From Gayadomonas joobiniege G7 (GTDB taxonomy: Bacteria > Pseudomonadota > Gammaproteobacteria > Enterobacterales > Alteromonadaceae): a stretch of 64,000 bases of DNA. Of the stretch, positions 43,465-54,617 are shown in pieces; positions within the stretch are counted from its first letter, which is position 1, and every line of letters begins with the position of its first letter. The notes beneath the pieces were generated by a model. It ran no database searches. It saw only the letters and a list, made by a program, of their open reading frames with translations, and was not told the DNA's origin. The stretch is taken from positions 1 to 64,000 of the forward strand of contig NZ_AMRX01000004.1 in NCBI RefSeq assembly GCF_000300815.1, given 5' to 3'. Made by a program: the position numbers and the translations under genes.

Positions 43465-44388
43465 ATGTTACAATTCAAACCTGCATTCTGGTGCGCGGTA
43501 TTAGTTTTGCCGCTATCAGTTTTGGCGGAATCAACCAGCGGTCAATTTTATGCCAGAATTGATTTAGATGCGCAGCTGACTGATAAACAAAAAGAAACTT
43601 TTAGCGAGCTAAAGAGCAATAACTCAGTGATTGGTTTACGGGGCTCGCATGTATTAAATCAAGGGATAACATTTTTTTATAATTTAGAATGGCGAACAAA
43701 TATTACCGCTGATCAAGGACAGGATACATTTTCAGAACGACCTCAATTTATTGGATTACGCGGGGACTTTGGTCGTTTTACGTTCGGACGTGATTACACA
43801 GCGTTGCGTAATACACTGGTGGCTGGTGATCTTTTTAATCATTATGAAGCAGATATTGGGCGCTTGTGGCAAGGCGAAAACCGTTTTTCAGAGATAATTA
43901 CTTATCTCAGTCCGAGTTGGCATGGTGTCGCTATTAACTTCAGCTATAAGGCAGAAGAATCGCCGGAAGGCGAGAGCCAAAACTCTTTGCGGATTTTTTA
44001 TGGTGACGAAGGTTTAAGAACATCCAATTGGTATGCTGGCCTTGCACATGATTTTGATGTTGCCGGTTATACAACGACCAGATCACAAATTCGCCACAGA
44101 ATAAAACAACATTTTTTTAGTTTGGCTTGGCAACAAGAAAAAAATGAAACCTCTGGGGAGATTCAAAAAGGTGCTTTTGCAAGTTATGCATACGACCTTT
44201 CACCTTTTACGATAGAGAGTCAGTTGCAAAGTCTCGACGATACTTGGATTGCGACCATTGGGGGTGAGTACGCCGCTTCTAAAAGTACAGATTTTTACAC
44301 CTGGTTTAGCCACAAACATATTGCAGAGGAAGCTGATGAGTCCTATCTGGCGATCGGTATCCAACATAGAATTTCTGTTGGTTATTAA
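43465..44388 (+). CDS. Gram-negative porin
   Basis: 307 residues with a signal peptide (FWCAVLVLPLSVLA) and about sixteen predicted beta strands of alternating polarity. Porin signatures are visible: TSGQFYARIDLDAQL at the mature start, VIGLRGSHVLNQGITFFYNLEW, FIGLRGDFGRFTFGRDYTALRN, and a C-terminal strand ending in an aromatic residue (HRISVGY). Forms an outer-membrane channel. It ends 10 bp from the convergent nuclease gene. Confidence 0.87.
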   Translation: MLQFKPAFWCAVLVLPLSVLAESTSGQFYARIDLDAQLTDKQKETFSELKSNNSVIGLRGSHVLNQGITFFYNLEWRTNITADQGQDTFSERPQFIGLRGDFGRFTFGRDYTALRNTLVAGDLFNHYEADIGRLWQGENRFSEIITYLSPSWHGVAINFSYKAEESPEGESQNSLRIFYGDEGLRTSNWYAGLAHDFDVAGYTTTRSQIRHRIKQHFFSLAWQQEKNETSGEIQKGAFASYAYDLSPFTIESQLQSLDDTWIATIGGEYAASKSTDFYTWFSHKHIAEEADESYLAIGIQHRISVGY

Positions 44389-44398
44389 GTAGGACTGT

Positions 44399-45187
44399 TT
44401 ATTTAAATATAAGGTTAAGTACAGCTGCCAGCCGCACACCCGCTTGGGCAAGGCGACGCTCGGCAGCTGGTAAATGTTTTTTTATATAAGGATGTTCAAT
44501 TGTCCGAGTAGTTGGATATATGGTTTTGCGTAGTTGAATACTTTCTTGCAGCCAAACCAGTGGATCTGTTTGCTGCCATTTTTGTAAGTTATTTTTTTTA
44601 ATGATGATTTTTAAATCATTTAGCCATTGCGAGCGGCGAACTTTTTTTGCGTATAAAAGTTGGCTGTCCCATATTCTGTGCAGGTTTGTACGTTTGCCTT
44701 GAAACCAGAGCGCTATTGTATTTCCACCTTTGTCCTGTCCATTACCGACATGTAGTGGCTGATGCATGTCAGCCACCAGATGCACAACAAAATAGAGCGC
44801 TAATCGGCGAGTTTTAGTTGAGAGCTTGCGATTAGCTAATTGCTGATAGTAGTTTTGGTAGGCGGTATAGGCATCACCCCATTTAGGCGCTTGTGACGGC
44901 AGATAATGATGATTCGCTGTGACATAGTGCCATCGTGCGGCTTTTTTTTGCCAAAATGGGCTAGGGTGATCACGCATTCGGTCTAAATAAGTTGCTGCCT
45001 GAGCAAGTGATTCTCGCCCTAGCAGGTGTTTTATTTGTTGTTTACTTGCGGTGGTTAAATACTCTTCAGCTAGCTCGGCAACCAATTGATGACCAAGCTT
45101 ACCATATGCTTGCAACTCGGTGCTGAGCAGACAGATGCTGACAGTCAATACCAGTGACAGCTTAGGCTGGAAACAACAATTCGTCAT
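44399..45187 (-). CDS. S1/P1-type secreted nuclease
   Basis: About 262 residues with a signal peptide ending at LQA, then YGKLGHQLVAELA. Trizinc S1/P1 nucleases cleave single-stranded nucleic acids. Ligands are visible: His in LGHQ, Asp in YLDRMRDHP, WHYVTANHHY, HLVADMHQPLHVG and NLHRIWDSQLL. The family normally starts with Trp at mature position 1; here it is Tyr. ATG at 45187 is chosen for its signal peptide, though it has no strong ribosome site. The start lies inside the 3' end of the HD-GYP gene (26-bp overlap), implying coupled expression. Confidence 0.88.
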   Translation of the reverse strand: MTNCCFQPKLSLVLTVSICLLSTELQAYGKLGHQLVAELAEEYLTTASKQQIKHLLGRESLAQAATYLDRMRDHPSPFWQKKAARWHYVTANHHYLPSQAPKWGDAYTAYQNYYQQLANRKLSTKTRRLALYFVVHLVADMHQPLHVGNGQDKGGNTIALWFQGKRTNLHRIWDSQLLYAKKVRRSQWLNDLKIIIKKNNLQKWQQTDPLVWLQESIQLRKTIYPTTRTIEHPYIKKHLPAAERRLAQAGVRLAAVLNLIFK

Positions 45188-46367
45188 ATAGTTTTTTAAT
45201 CGGAATATTATATTCATCTGCTTGCACACTCGCTTCAATTTCGAGATTGCTCAGCTTACTCAGATCGCATTCTTTAACCTCAGTGTAGTGTCGAGACACC
45301 GTGTGGTAAAAGGTTTTTACTTTCGGTTTTATCGGCCATTGGCTATTGTTTTCAACCACCACGGCCAGTCTTTTGTTTGACAACAAAACCAATGAACCGA
45401 GCGGGTAGATCCCCATGCAATTGATAAACTGCTTAACGAGTGCTTTATCGAGCGCATCTTCACTCATTTTCAGCATGATTTTATAGGCTTGAGCGGCAGT
45501 CATGCCTTTTTTATAAACACGCTCTGAGGTTAAGGCATCATAAATATCTACAATACTCACAATGCGGGCAGCTTGGCAGATTTGCTCACCTTTCAATCCA
45601 GCTGGGTAACCACCACCTGATAACTGCTCATGGTGCTGGGCAATAACATTTAATGCATCACTTCCTAAATCTGTATGTTTTTTTAATAAATCAACACCAA
45701 ACTGAACATGTTGTTTAATAATTTCAAACTCATCTGCGTTTAAACGGCCAGGTTTATCTAGGATCTCAGGCGGGATTTGAACTTTGCCAACATCATGTAA
45801 AAAGGCGGCTTGGGCAATCAGCTCTATTTCTTCATCGGTTTTTTTTAAATACCGGCTGAACATAGCCGCCAAAATACATACGTTTAATGAGTGCTGAAAT
45901 AAATAGCTTTCTTTTTCGCGCAATGCTGTCAAACAAGGAAGGGCGTTAGGATTATAAAACACTGAATCAATCATTTCTAAACAGGTTTTTTTGACCGCTG
46001 AAAGGTTGATATTTTGACCTAGTTTTACTTCGTTCAAAATGCGCTTTTGCAGCGACAAAGCCCCTTGATAGAGGCGTTTGGCCCGTCCCATCTCTAACTT
46101 GATATCCGTTGTTTTGTATTGATAACGGTTATTTGTTTTTGGCTTGTGCTCAGCAGTTTCTGCGGCGACGTTTGTTTTAATCGGTTGGCTACGATTAGGG
46201 TCTACCAAGACTTTCTCAACCCCTTTATCTTTTAGCATTTGAATGGCTTTATTACTTGTCACCCAACCGCTTGAGGTTACATTTAACGAAACTCGTTCAC
46301 TATAAACCTCAATCACATAACTGCCAGGTTGTAACTCATCAATTAAAACTATTTTATTATTTTTCAT
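45162..46367 (-). CDS. HD-GYP cyclic-di-GMP phosphodiesterase
   Basis: 401 residues. The N-terminus (LIDELQPGSYVIEVYSE) is the DUF3391 domain often fused to HD-GYP. The HD-GYP domain spans about 150-330: HD at 191-192 in FLHDVGKVQIP, HHE at 245-247, and the GYP element GGGYPAGL at about 251-258. All metal-binding residues I looked for are present, so it should hydrolyse cyclic-di-GMP, opposing the two cyclases at 3.1-7.4 kb. It is cytoplasmic with no membrane segment, and lies between the phosphorylase-kinase-like and nuclease genes. Confidence 0.9.
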   Translation of the reverse strand: MKNNKIVLIDELQPGSYVIEVYSERVSLNVTSSGWVTSNKAIQMLKDKGVEKVLVDPNRSQPIKTNVAAETAEHKPKTNNRYQYKTTDIKLEMGRAKRLYQGALSLQKRILNEVKLGQNINLSAVKKTCLEMIDSVFYNPNALPCLTALREKESYLFQHSLNVCILAAMFSRYLKKTDEEIELIAQAAFLHDVGKVQIPPEILDKPGRLNADEFEIIKQHVQFGVDLLKKHTDLGSDALNVIAQHHEQLSGGGYPAGLKGEQICQAARIVSIVDIYDALTSERVYKKGMTAAQAYKIMLKMSEDALDKALVKQFINCMGIYPLGSLVLLSNKRLAVVVENNSQWPIKPKVKTFYHTVSRHYTEVKECDLSKLSNLEIEASVQADEYNIPIKKLYDELLFPA

Positions 46368-46374
46368 AGCTAAA

Positions 46375-49300
46375 TCAGATCTCTATGAGGTACTCCAACG
46401 CTTTATTGATATACTCAGCAAAGCGGGTCGGAGACAGCATTAATAGTTGCTCTAAGTCTGAATTCGCCGCCTCATTATGACCTTTTTCAGCCACTCTCAT
46501 TTGTGCTGCTTGGGCTAAAACCTCACCTAAAACAATGATTTTGTCAGCGGTTTTAGAGGGGTGTTTTTGGCAGAAGCGATAAAAAATCGCCAAGGTTTCT
46601 ACTAGAGCAGCTTTATAATAAACAGGATGAGCTTTTTGAATAAGGTCATCAACTAAGCGGGCGAAACTTTCTTCGCCTGGGGTCATTGAACTACGGATCA
46701 GTTCACTATCCATAGTGAGATTAGCAGTTTCAACATCAGCGAATACTATGGCTTTGCAATGGGCTAAACTTTGCCAGATTGCCGTTAAAAAGTCATCGTC
46801 AAAGCGGGTAATAAGTCCACGTTGTGAGCGCCATAATAACCAGTCAGTATCCATGGCCGCAGCTGTTTTACCTAAATACGGGGTCGCGCCATCGTCACGC
46901 GAAAAGCTAAATGATACATCAATATCATAAGCTGAGTGTTGGGTTTTTAAGATTTTACAAATCGCTTGTTTTACTTGGAACGGTGATAGAGCCGCTAACA
47001 TCTCAATGGTATTACATTGATAGAGAGAGTTTTCATTACAGCACATGTTTAATAAGTTATGCAGGTGGATTGAGCGCAGCCCTTCAAACAAACGAGTATT
47101 AGTGCGTATTGTATAACTCAAAATCAGTAAAATTTCTTGCACCAAAGTGCGCTCTAGTGGTGTTTTAGTCGCCATGTTGAGCGTAGTGATTAATTCTTCT
47201 TGCTGTAGGCTGTTATTGTTACCACTTAAAACGGTAATCCCATCACGGCCAACTAAAATACTTAGGTTGCGGGATGACAACAAGGATAAGTCATCGGCTA
47301 AGTCTGGATGTGAATAACCTAAAACCGAAAAACACCAGCGGGCAGTCAGCCAATGGCCATTTATTATGGCATTTTTATATAACCCAGCAATTAAATCAAT
47401 TAAGCGTATTTCAGCCTCGTCACTGATGATTAAACTAGTATCGTTTTGTTGAGTCCACTGAATCAAGTGACTGTAACACCTATCATCATCAACCATTATT
47501 TCGGCTAATACATTTTTAAACTCAGCTTTTAATTGCTCACAATCAAAATCAAAAACATCTTGTTGGCTGTCATTTGCACGGCGGTATTTGTTTTCACGTA
47601 CTTGGTACTCTGGTAGTTGTAGGTGAGTGACTCGAGAAGCACGGTGAGCCAAGGACGCTGAAGCATAACCAACGTTTGCCATTTCATTGCGTAATTGAAG
47701 TTTTTGCAATGTTTTTAAAAGTGCATCAATGTTATCAGCTTCAGACAAACTTTGGGTCACCATGTAGCTAACGACAGCCGCTTCTTTATGGATCCAGTGG
47801 TTGCTAATATGCTCTATTTCGTTTTTGAGCACTTCGCTCTCTAGCTCTGCATCCAAGTGACGATAGTTATTTTGAGTTTGAGCCGAAGCAGACAGACATA
47901 AATAAGTCGTTTGATTTATTTGATAGCTTTGTGCGGTCGCTAAGCTTTGTAAACGGCGTCGCGGGCGGCCAGTTAAATTGAGCGCCTGATTCGCGCCTAA
48001 ATGCTGATAAACATCAACAAGCTGATTGGCATTTAATAAACGTAATGGTCGGATTTCCTCCGGTGTTTCGGCAATAATGCCATGGTGAGACAAAAGCTGT
48101 TTAATATGTTCATTTTCGGCGAATACCACCAATGCAATTTGGGTATTATTGTTGCGAGATGAGCGGTATCTTAGCTTGAGTTTATCTAAATCATTTGGTT
48201 CCAACAGACCTTCATCGAGCATGAAACCAACATAATATAAACTTTGTGCCCATACTAGCGGCAGGTTTTCGTTGGCTGTGCGTGGCTGGCTATGGGGTCG
48301 CTCTCGTTCAGCATCAAGGTGTTCCGCTTGTAAATAATAGAGTTCTGGTAAGAGTTTTTTGCCGTCTTTTTCTATCATCAAAGATTCGAGCTTTTGCCGG
48401 TAAGCACGTGCTGCTGTTAAGTCATTATCATAAAAAGCTTGAATGTATAAGTAGGTGTAGAATAGTGGCCATTCTGATTCAATGTCTTTAAAGTTGGTTA
48501 GCTCTTTATGTTCGTAGTGAATACGGGAATGATCTTCAACCACAGTCTGGTGGCCGTCCCATAAAAAACGTTTGCAACCATATTCGCCAGCAAGCTCAGA
48601 AAGAATTTTATTACGGGTTTTTTGCACCAGTTTTTTATCGCCGACGGCAAAAGCTGGAAAGCCAATAATACTTAGCAGTGCACTGTCCACTTCTTTTGAT
48701 ATTGACTCACGCGGCAATAATCGAGATAGCGTATTTCGCGCCCGGGAAATGCCGTCTGGTATTGAGTGTACTATAGCTCTTTTATCAGCATCACGGCCAA
48801 ATAGGTTAAAACCGTCAAGCGCTTGTAAAGCCGCTTTTGCCATACCGACAGAAGAGGCGTTAATTTCAACCTTGCCATTATTAATTTTATTCCCACGCTC
48901 CCAAATACCGTAATCCGGGATACGGTAAGCATACGCAATGTAATAAATAAGATTCTGGACAAAGTCGACTTCATCAAATGTATTGACTATACGTAAGCCG
49001 GATGCGCCCATTTGTGCCAGCATCAGCAAAAAAATTGAGGTTGCATCGATCTGCAAATGACCCCATTCATTATCACCCACTACGGTTAAACCGCTTGCGG
49101 TATCGTACTTAGCGTGTAATGCGTCTTGAAATGCTTGGGTGTGTTTAAAACGTTCAACCTTATCCGCCTGACGCATCATGGACTGTAACAACCCCCGCAT
49201 GAGTTTGATCGTAGCTTGTGCGAGTTCGTCGTAGCGCTGGTTATCACCATGACGGCGATAAGCTAATGAAAGGGCCCAAACTGACATAATAGAATAGACG

Positions 49301-49446
49301 TTATCACGCACCCAGGCGTCGGTATAATTGCCATGAGTTGTAATGGCTGTACTGGCAGGGAGTAAACCAGTTACCGGATGCTGACGGGACAATATAATAT
49401 CGTGAATGTCCTCATATAGGGTTTCTAATAGTTGTTTGTTCTTCAT
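46375..49446 (-). CDS. GH15-like protein resembling phosphorylase kinase alpha/beta subunits
   Basis: 1023 residues. The first 400 residues are a GH15-type (alpha/alpha)6 barrel: GNYTDAWVRDNVYSIMSVWAL near 40, YGIWERGNK near 180 with the glucoamylase-like acidic residue, and SKEVDSALLSIIGFPAFAV near 250. These, with YGCKRFLWDGHQ, IHYEHKEL and ESEWPLFYTYL, follow from memory the eukaryotic phosphorylase kinase alpha and beta chains almost motif for motif. The C-terminal 600 residues are helical without a motif I know; there is no CAAX ending and no kinase domain. No signal peptide, so it is cytoplasmic. ATG at 49446 is chosen over a TTG seven codons upstream. It could bind or cut glucans or regulate an enzyme; function is unproven. 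Lies 7 bp before the HD-GYP gene on the same strand. Confidence 0.8.
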   Translation of the reverse strand: MKNKQLLETLYEDIHDIILSRQHPVTGLLPASTAITTHGNYTDAWVRDNVYSIMSVWALSLAYRRHGDNQRYDELAQATIKLMRGLLQSMMRQADKVERFKHTQAFQDALHAKYDTASGLTVVGDNEWGHLQIDATSIFLLMLAQMGASGLRIVNTFDEVDFVQNLIYYIAYAYRIPDYGIWERGNKINNGKVEINASSVGMAKAALQALDGFNLFGRDADKRAIVHSIPDGISRARNTLSRLLPRESISKEVDSALLSIIGFPAFAVGDKKLVQKTRNKILSELAGEYGCKRFLWDGHQTVVEDHSRIHYEHKELTNFKDIESEWPLFYTYLYIQAFYDNDLTAARAYRQKLESLMIEKDGKKLLPELYYLQAEHLDAERERPHSQPRTANENLPLVWAQSLYYVGFMLDEGLLEPNDLDKLKLRYRSSRNNNTQIALVVFAENEHIKQLLSHHGIIAETPEEIRPLRLLNANQLVDVYQHLGANQALNLTGRPRRRLQSLATAQSYQINQTTYLCLSASAQTQNNYRHLDAELESEVLKNEIEHISNHWIHKEAAVVSYMVTQSLSEADNIDALLKTLQKLQLRNEMANVGYASASLAHRASRVTHLQLPEYQVRENKYRRANDSQQDVFDFDCEQLKAEFKNVLAEIMVDDDRCYSHLIQWTQQNDTSLIISDEAEIRLIDLIAGLYKNAIINGHWLTARWCFSVLGYSHPDLADDLSLLSSRNLSILVGRDGITVLSGNNNSLQQEELITTLNMATKTPLERTLVQEILLILSYTIRTNTRLFEGLRSIHLHNLLNMCCNENSLYQCNTIEMLAALSPFQVKQAICKILKTQHSAYDIDVSFSFSRDDGATPYLGKTAAAMDTDWLLWRSQRGLITRFDDDFLTAIWQSLAHCKAIVFADVETANLTMDSELIRSSMTPGEESFARLVDDLIQKAHPVYYKAALVETLAIFYRFCQKHPSKTADKIIVLGEVLAQAAQMRVAEKGHNEAANSDLEQLLMLSPTRFAEYINKALEYLIEI

Positions 49447-49606
49447 AATGTCGGCCTGAATGATCAACGGGTTTGAGATGAGCGCACTTCAGAGTGCTTA
49501 GGTATGTTTTAACAGTAGTTGCTAAATGTTACAACTGAATTGAACGACTTTAATTTAAATTATATGAAAAACTAGGCGCGGATGCGCCTAGTGAGAAGAG
49601 GGCGGG

Positions 49607-50209
49607 TTAGGCAAGCCATTTAGGCAGTTTGTTTTCGTATGCCTGAATGTCGTCTACAAATTGTAATGTCCAGCCGATTGAGTCTAAGCCATTGACCAAA
49701 CAATGTTTATGAAAATCATTGATATCAAAACGATATACTTGGCCATTGACAGTTAGTATTTGCTCAGGTAAATCAATGTTAAAAACAACGTCTGCATCAC
49801 TATTAACCGCTTGAAATAAGCTTTCAATTTCAGTTTCTGACAGCTTTATCGGTAAAATCTGGTTATTCATGCAGTTGCCATAAAAGATATCAGCAAAGCT
49901 GCTTGCAATAACCACATCAAAACCATAATCTTTAATTGCCCAAGGCGCATGTTCTCGACTTGAACCACAGCCAAAGTTATCGCGTGATAAAAGCACATTT
50001 GCACCTTGATATTGAGGTTTATTTAATTCAAAATCAGGGTTAGGTTGATCACCTGCTTCGTCTAGATAGCGCCAGTCATGGAATAAATGAATGCCAAAAC
50101 CTGTACGATCCACTTTCTGTAAAAACTGTTTAGGAATAATTTGATCGGTATCGACATTAGATTTGTCTAATGGCGCTACTTTGCCTTTAATTTGGGTTAT
50201 GCCCGACAT
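49607..50209 (-). CDS. leuD: 3-isopropylmalate dehydratase small subunit
   Basis: 200 residues. Partner of LeuC in converting 2- to 3-isopropylmalate. Family stretches are visible: [22 protein letters not shown] near 18-39, [17 protein letters not shown] near 81-97, [21 protein letters not shown] near 103-123. Overlaps leuC by one base (coupled). Last gene of leuABCD. Confidence 0.96.
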   Translation of the reverse strand: MSGITQIKGKVAPLDKSNVDTDQIIPKQFLQKVDRTGFGIHLFHDWRYLDEAGDQPNPDFELNKPQYQGANVLLSRDNFGCGSSREHAPWAIKDYGFDVVIASSFADIFYGNCMNNQILPIKLSETEIESLFQAVNSDADVVFNIDLPEQILTVNGQVYRFDINDFHKHCLVNGLDSIGWTLQFVDDIQAYENKLPKWLA

Positions 50210-51617
50210 TATTTATCTCCCATCAGTTGACGAATATCTACAAAGTGACCACTCACGGCAGCTGCTGCAGCCATTGCTGGGCTGACTAAGTGAGTACGAC
50301 CGCCACGGCCTTGACGCCCTTCAAAGTTCCGATTTGAAGTGGACGCACAGCGTTCTTCAAAACCAAGTTTATCGTCGTTCATGGCTAAACACATAGAACA
50401 ACCAGGTAAACGCCATTCAAAACCAGCAGCGATGAAAATCTTATCTAAACCTTCTTCTTCAGCTTGTTTGCGCACTTGACCAGAACCCGGAACCACAAGT
50501 GCTTCGATGCCTGTTGGTACTCGACGGCCTTCCGCTACTTTCGCTGCTTCGCGTAAATCTTCAATTCGGCTGTTGGTACAAGAGCCAATAAAAACTTTAT
50601 CAACTTTTAAATCAGTTAATCTTTGGCCGGCTTTAATGCCCATGTATTTTAATGCTGCAGCGGCTGACGCTTGTTCAACTGGGTTGCCAAAACTTTCGGG
50701 TGCAGGTACAGGACTGTCGATACCTATCACTTGGCCTGGGTTGGTGCCCCAAGTGACCTGAGGACTGATCTCTTCAGCTTTTAAGTTAACCACAGTATCA
50801 AATTTAGCATCTGGATCAGACTTTAATGTTTTCCAATACGCAACCGCCGCTTCAAAATCTTCACCTTTAGGTGCAAACTCACGATCGCGAACGTATTCAA
50901 TTGTTGTCTCGTCGGGTGCGACCAAACCGGCTTTAGCACCAGCTTCGATACTCATGTTACAAATGGTCATGCGCGCTTCCATTGATAAGGCCTCAATGGC
51001 TTCACCACAGTATTCAATGACATGGCCGGTCGCGCCATCCATGCCGATTTTACCGATAATAGCCAAAATAATGTCTTTGGCTGAAACCCCGAAAGGTAAC
51101 TGGCCGTTGACTTCAACCTTCATTGTTTTGTAGCGATTTTGTTTTAGCGTTTGTGTCGCTAATACATGTTCTACTTCTGAAGTGCCAATACCAAATGCTA
51201 AAGCGCCGAAGGCTCCATGAGTAGCAGTATGAGAGTCACCACAAACAATAGTTGTGCCTGGCAGGGTGATACCCAATTCAGGACCGATCACATGCACTAT
51301 GCCTTGTTTTAAGTGACCAACACTATATAAACGAACACCAAACTCTTCACAGTTTGATTGCAAGGTTTGCATTTGAATACGTGCCATAGGGGCAGCAGCA
51401 TCAATCGCAATCGATTGAGTCGATACATTGTGATCCATAGTAGCGAATGTTTTTTCAGGGCAGTGAACCGGGCGATTTTTTTCTCTTAACCCTGCAAACG
51501 CTTGCGGAGAGGTTACTTCATGAACCAAATGACGGTCGATATAAATTAGCGGTGTTTCACCTGCTTCAGCACGCACTATATGTGCGTCGTAAATTTTTTC
51601 GTATAAAGTTTTAGCCA

Positions 51618-51618
<1 letters not shown>
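50209..51618 (-). CDS. leuC: 3-isopropylmalate dehydratase large subunit
   Basis: 469 residues, aconitase-type [4Fe-4S] enzyme. Cluster cysteines lie in [13 protein letters not shown] and [11 protein letters not shown]; substrate-binding [27 protein letters not shown] is intact. It sits between leuB and leuD with one-base overlaps on both sides. Confidence 0.97.
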
Positions 51619-52736
<1,118 letters not shown>

Positions 52737-52743
52737 TTACCAC

Positions 52744-54288
52744 TTATTTTTGTTTGGCTTTTTTCTGCAACTCTATCTCATCGGCTCGATGCGCTAAATT
52801 CATTACATTTAATAAAGCTTGAGCTGATGATTCTACGATGTCGGTTGAAAGACCAAATCCGCGGAATTTCTGACCTTTGTATTTTACAATAATATCTGTT
52901 TGGGCCTGGGCATCTTCACCGCCCGTTTTAGCAGCGATTGCATAATCAACGACGGTTAAATCCATATCGACTAAATCTAATAAAGCGCGATAGGTTGCAT
53001 CCACTGGGCCATTCCCAATTGCAGAACCTTTAATTATACCATCGCCAACCTTTAATTTAACCCCCGCAAGTGCAGTTTCGTCGGTTCCAGAGACCGCATT
53101 TAAATAAATTAGTTGATAATGTTGTTTATCAAGCTGTTGTTGATTGAAATATAAGAGTGCTTCTAGGTCATAATCAAATACTTGGCCTTTGCGATCTGCG
53201 AGTTTCAAAAAGCTGGCATACAGTTCGTCTAAATCATAGCTGAGCTCACTATATCCCATAGTTTGCATTCTATGTTTAATGACATGGCGGCCGCTGCGTG
53301 AGGTCATATTTAAATCGTTAGTGCTTTTACCAATGCTTTCAGGGGTGATGATTTCATAGGTGTTTTTAGCTTTTAAAACACCATCCTGGTGAATGCCAGA
53401 CGAGTGGCTAAAGGCGTTGGCTCCAACAATGGCTTTATTGGGCTGAACAGGCATATTACAGAGTTGACTAACCAGTCGTGATGTATGATAGATTTCTTTA
53501 TGATTTATACGACTATTTGCAGCGAATAAGTCACCGCGTGTGTTTAAAATCATGGCGACTTCTTCTAGCGAGCAGTTGCCGGCACGCTCACCAATACCAT
53601 TGATGGTACATTCAATTTGACGCGCACCTGCTTGCACGGCAGAGATTGAGTTCGCCACGGCCAAACCTAAATCATTATGGCAATGAACCGAAATGACGGC
53701 TTGATCAATGTTTGGGACTCGGTTAAATAAATTATCGATAATGCCGCCAAATTCGCTCGGTATCGTATAACCGACAGTATCTGGAATGTTGACTGTCGTC
53801 GCCCCGGCTTTTATTGCAGCTTCGACCATGCGGCATAAGTTATCGATCGGTGTACGACCAGCATCTTCACATGAGAATTCAACATCATCTGTGAACTTTC
53901 GGGCATATTTAACCGCATTCACGCCCATTTCTAATACTTGGTCAAAGTTGCGTTTTAACTTTTGTTCAACGTGAATGGTTGAGGTAGAAATAAAGGTGTG
54001 GATACGAAAACGCTCGGCTACGCTCAACGATTGAGCACAGGCATCTATGTCTTTTTCAACGGCTCTGGCCAGACCACAAACGACAGAGTTTTTAACTTGT
54101 TGCGCAATGCTGCGGACAGATTCAAAATCGCCAGGGCTCGAGACCGGAAAGCCGGCTTCCATGACATCCACCCCTAAGCGCTCTAACGCCAGTGCAATTT
54201 GCAATTTTTCTCGTACTGATAAGCTTGCAGATAATGCTTGCTCGCCATCGCGTAAAGTCGTGTCAAAAATGATCACATTATCAGTCAT
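52744..54288 (-). CDS. leuA: 2-isopropylmalate synthase
   Basis: 514 residues, the first step of leucine synthesis from acetyl-CoA and 2-oxoisovalerate. N-terminal TIM barrel with [29 protein letters not shown], the metal ligands [13 protein letters not shown] and [16 protein letters not shown]-terminal LeuA dimer domain provides leucine feedback ([15 protein letters not shown]). Downstream of the leader attenuator described at 54332-54456; ATG has GGAGTACGG-type sequence just upstream. Confidence 0.97.
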   Translation of the reverse strand: MTDNVIIFDTTLRDGEQALSASLSVREKLQIALALERLGVDVMEAGFPVSSPGDFESVRSIAQQVKNSVVCGLARAVEKDIDACAQSLSVAERFRIHTFISTSTIHVEQKLKRNFDQVLEMGVNAVKYARKFTDDVEFSCEDAGRTPIDNLCRMVEAAIKAGATTVNIPDTVGYTIPSEFGGIIDNLFNRVPNIDQAVISVHCHNDLGLAVANSISAVQAGARQIECTINGIGERAGNCSLEEVAMILNTRGDLFAANSRINHKEIYHTSRLVSQLCNMPVQPNKAIVGANAFSHSSGIHQDGVLKAKNTYEIITPESIGKSTNDLNMTSRSGRHVIKHRMQTMGYSELSYDLDELYASFLKLADRKGQVFDYDLEALLYFNQQQLDKQHYQLIYLNAVSGTDETALAGVKLKVGDGIIKGSAIGNGPVDATYRALLDLVDMDLTVVDYAIAAKTGGEDAQAQTDIIVKYKGQKFRGFGLSTDIVESSAQALLNVMNLAHRADEIELQKKAKQK

Positions 54289-54331
54289 ACCCGTACTCCT
54301 AAATAGCTCATTAATTTTTTACGTTGGCAAT

Positions 54332-54360
54332 AAAAAACCCGTGCATGGCACGGGCTTTTT
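54332..54360 (-). terminator. leu operon attenuator (Rho-independent)
   Basis: On the minus strand CCCGTGC CAT GCACGGG forms a 7-bp stem with a triplet loop, directly followed by TTTTTTATT. It lies between the leader peptide and leuA. A sequence in the leader region (GTGCACGG near 54408-54415) can pair with part of this stem, the expected antiterminator. The flanking A-run makes it work in both directions in principle. Confidence 0.88.
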
Positions 54361-54387
54361 ATTGAGATATCTTGTATGTTGTACTTT

Positions 54388-54456
54388 TTATAAACGCTCA
54401 ATATACCGTGCACGAATATGCTGTGGGCTGAATAACAGACTGAGTCGTAACAACAT
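54388..54456 (-). CDS. leuL: leu operon leader peptide LeuL
   Basis: A 22-codon reading frame (ATG at 54456, TAA at 54388) with Leu at positions 2, 3, 5, 7, 8 and 22, five of its first eight residues. It is preceded by TTAAGG about ten bases upstream and followed by the attenuator. Ribosome stalling at these leucine codons when leucyl-tRNA is scarce would favour the antiterminator, as in the enterobacterial leu operon. Translation itself is inferred. Confidence 0.85.
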   Translation of the reverse strand: MLLRLSLLFSPQHIRARYIERL

Positions 54457-54491
54457 GATAAAATAGCCTTAAAAAATAAGAATATTAAGTT

Positions 54492-54520
54492 ATTTTGGTT
54501 ATATTCGTGCAATATGTCAA
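54492..54520 (-). promoter_or_regulatory. leu operon promoter
   Basis: Minus strand: -35 TTGACA (54520-54515), 17-bp spacer, -10 CAAAAT (54497-54492, 4 of 6). The start of transcription would be near 54485, leaving about 30 bases before the leader peptide. Confidence 0.65.
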
Positions 54521-54617
54521 CTGCAAAGCCCGGGCAATATTCAAACAAGTGTTTGACGATTTGTCTTTGTGAAAGCATTTTGCCGCTGGGTGGTCTATTA
54601 AATGAGAGTTTAAACAC

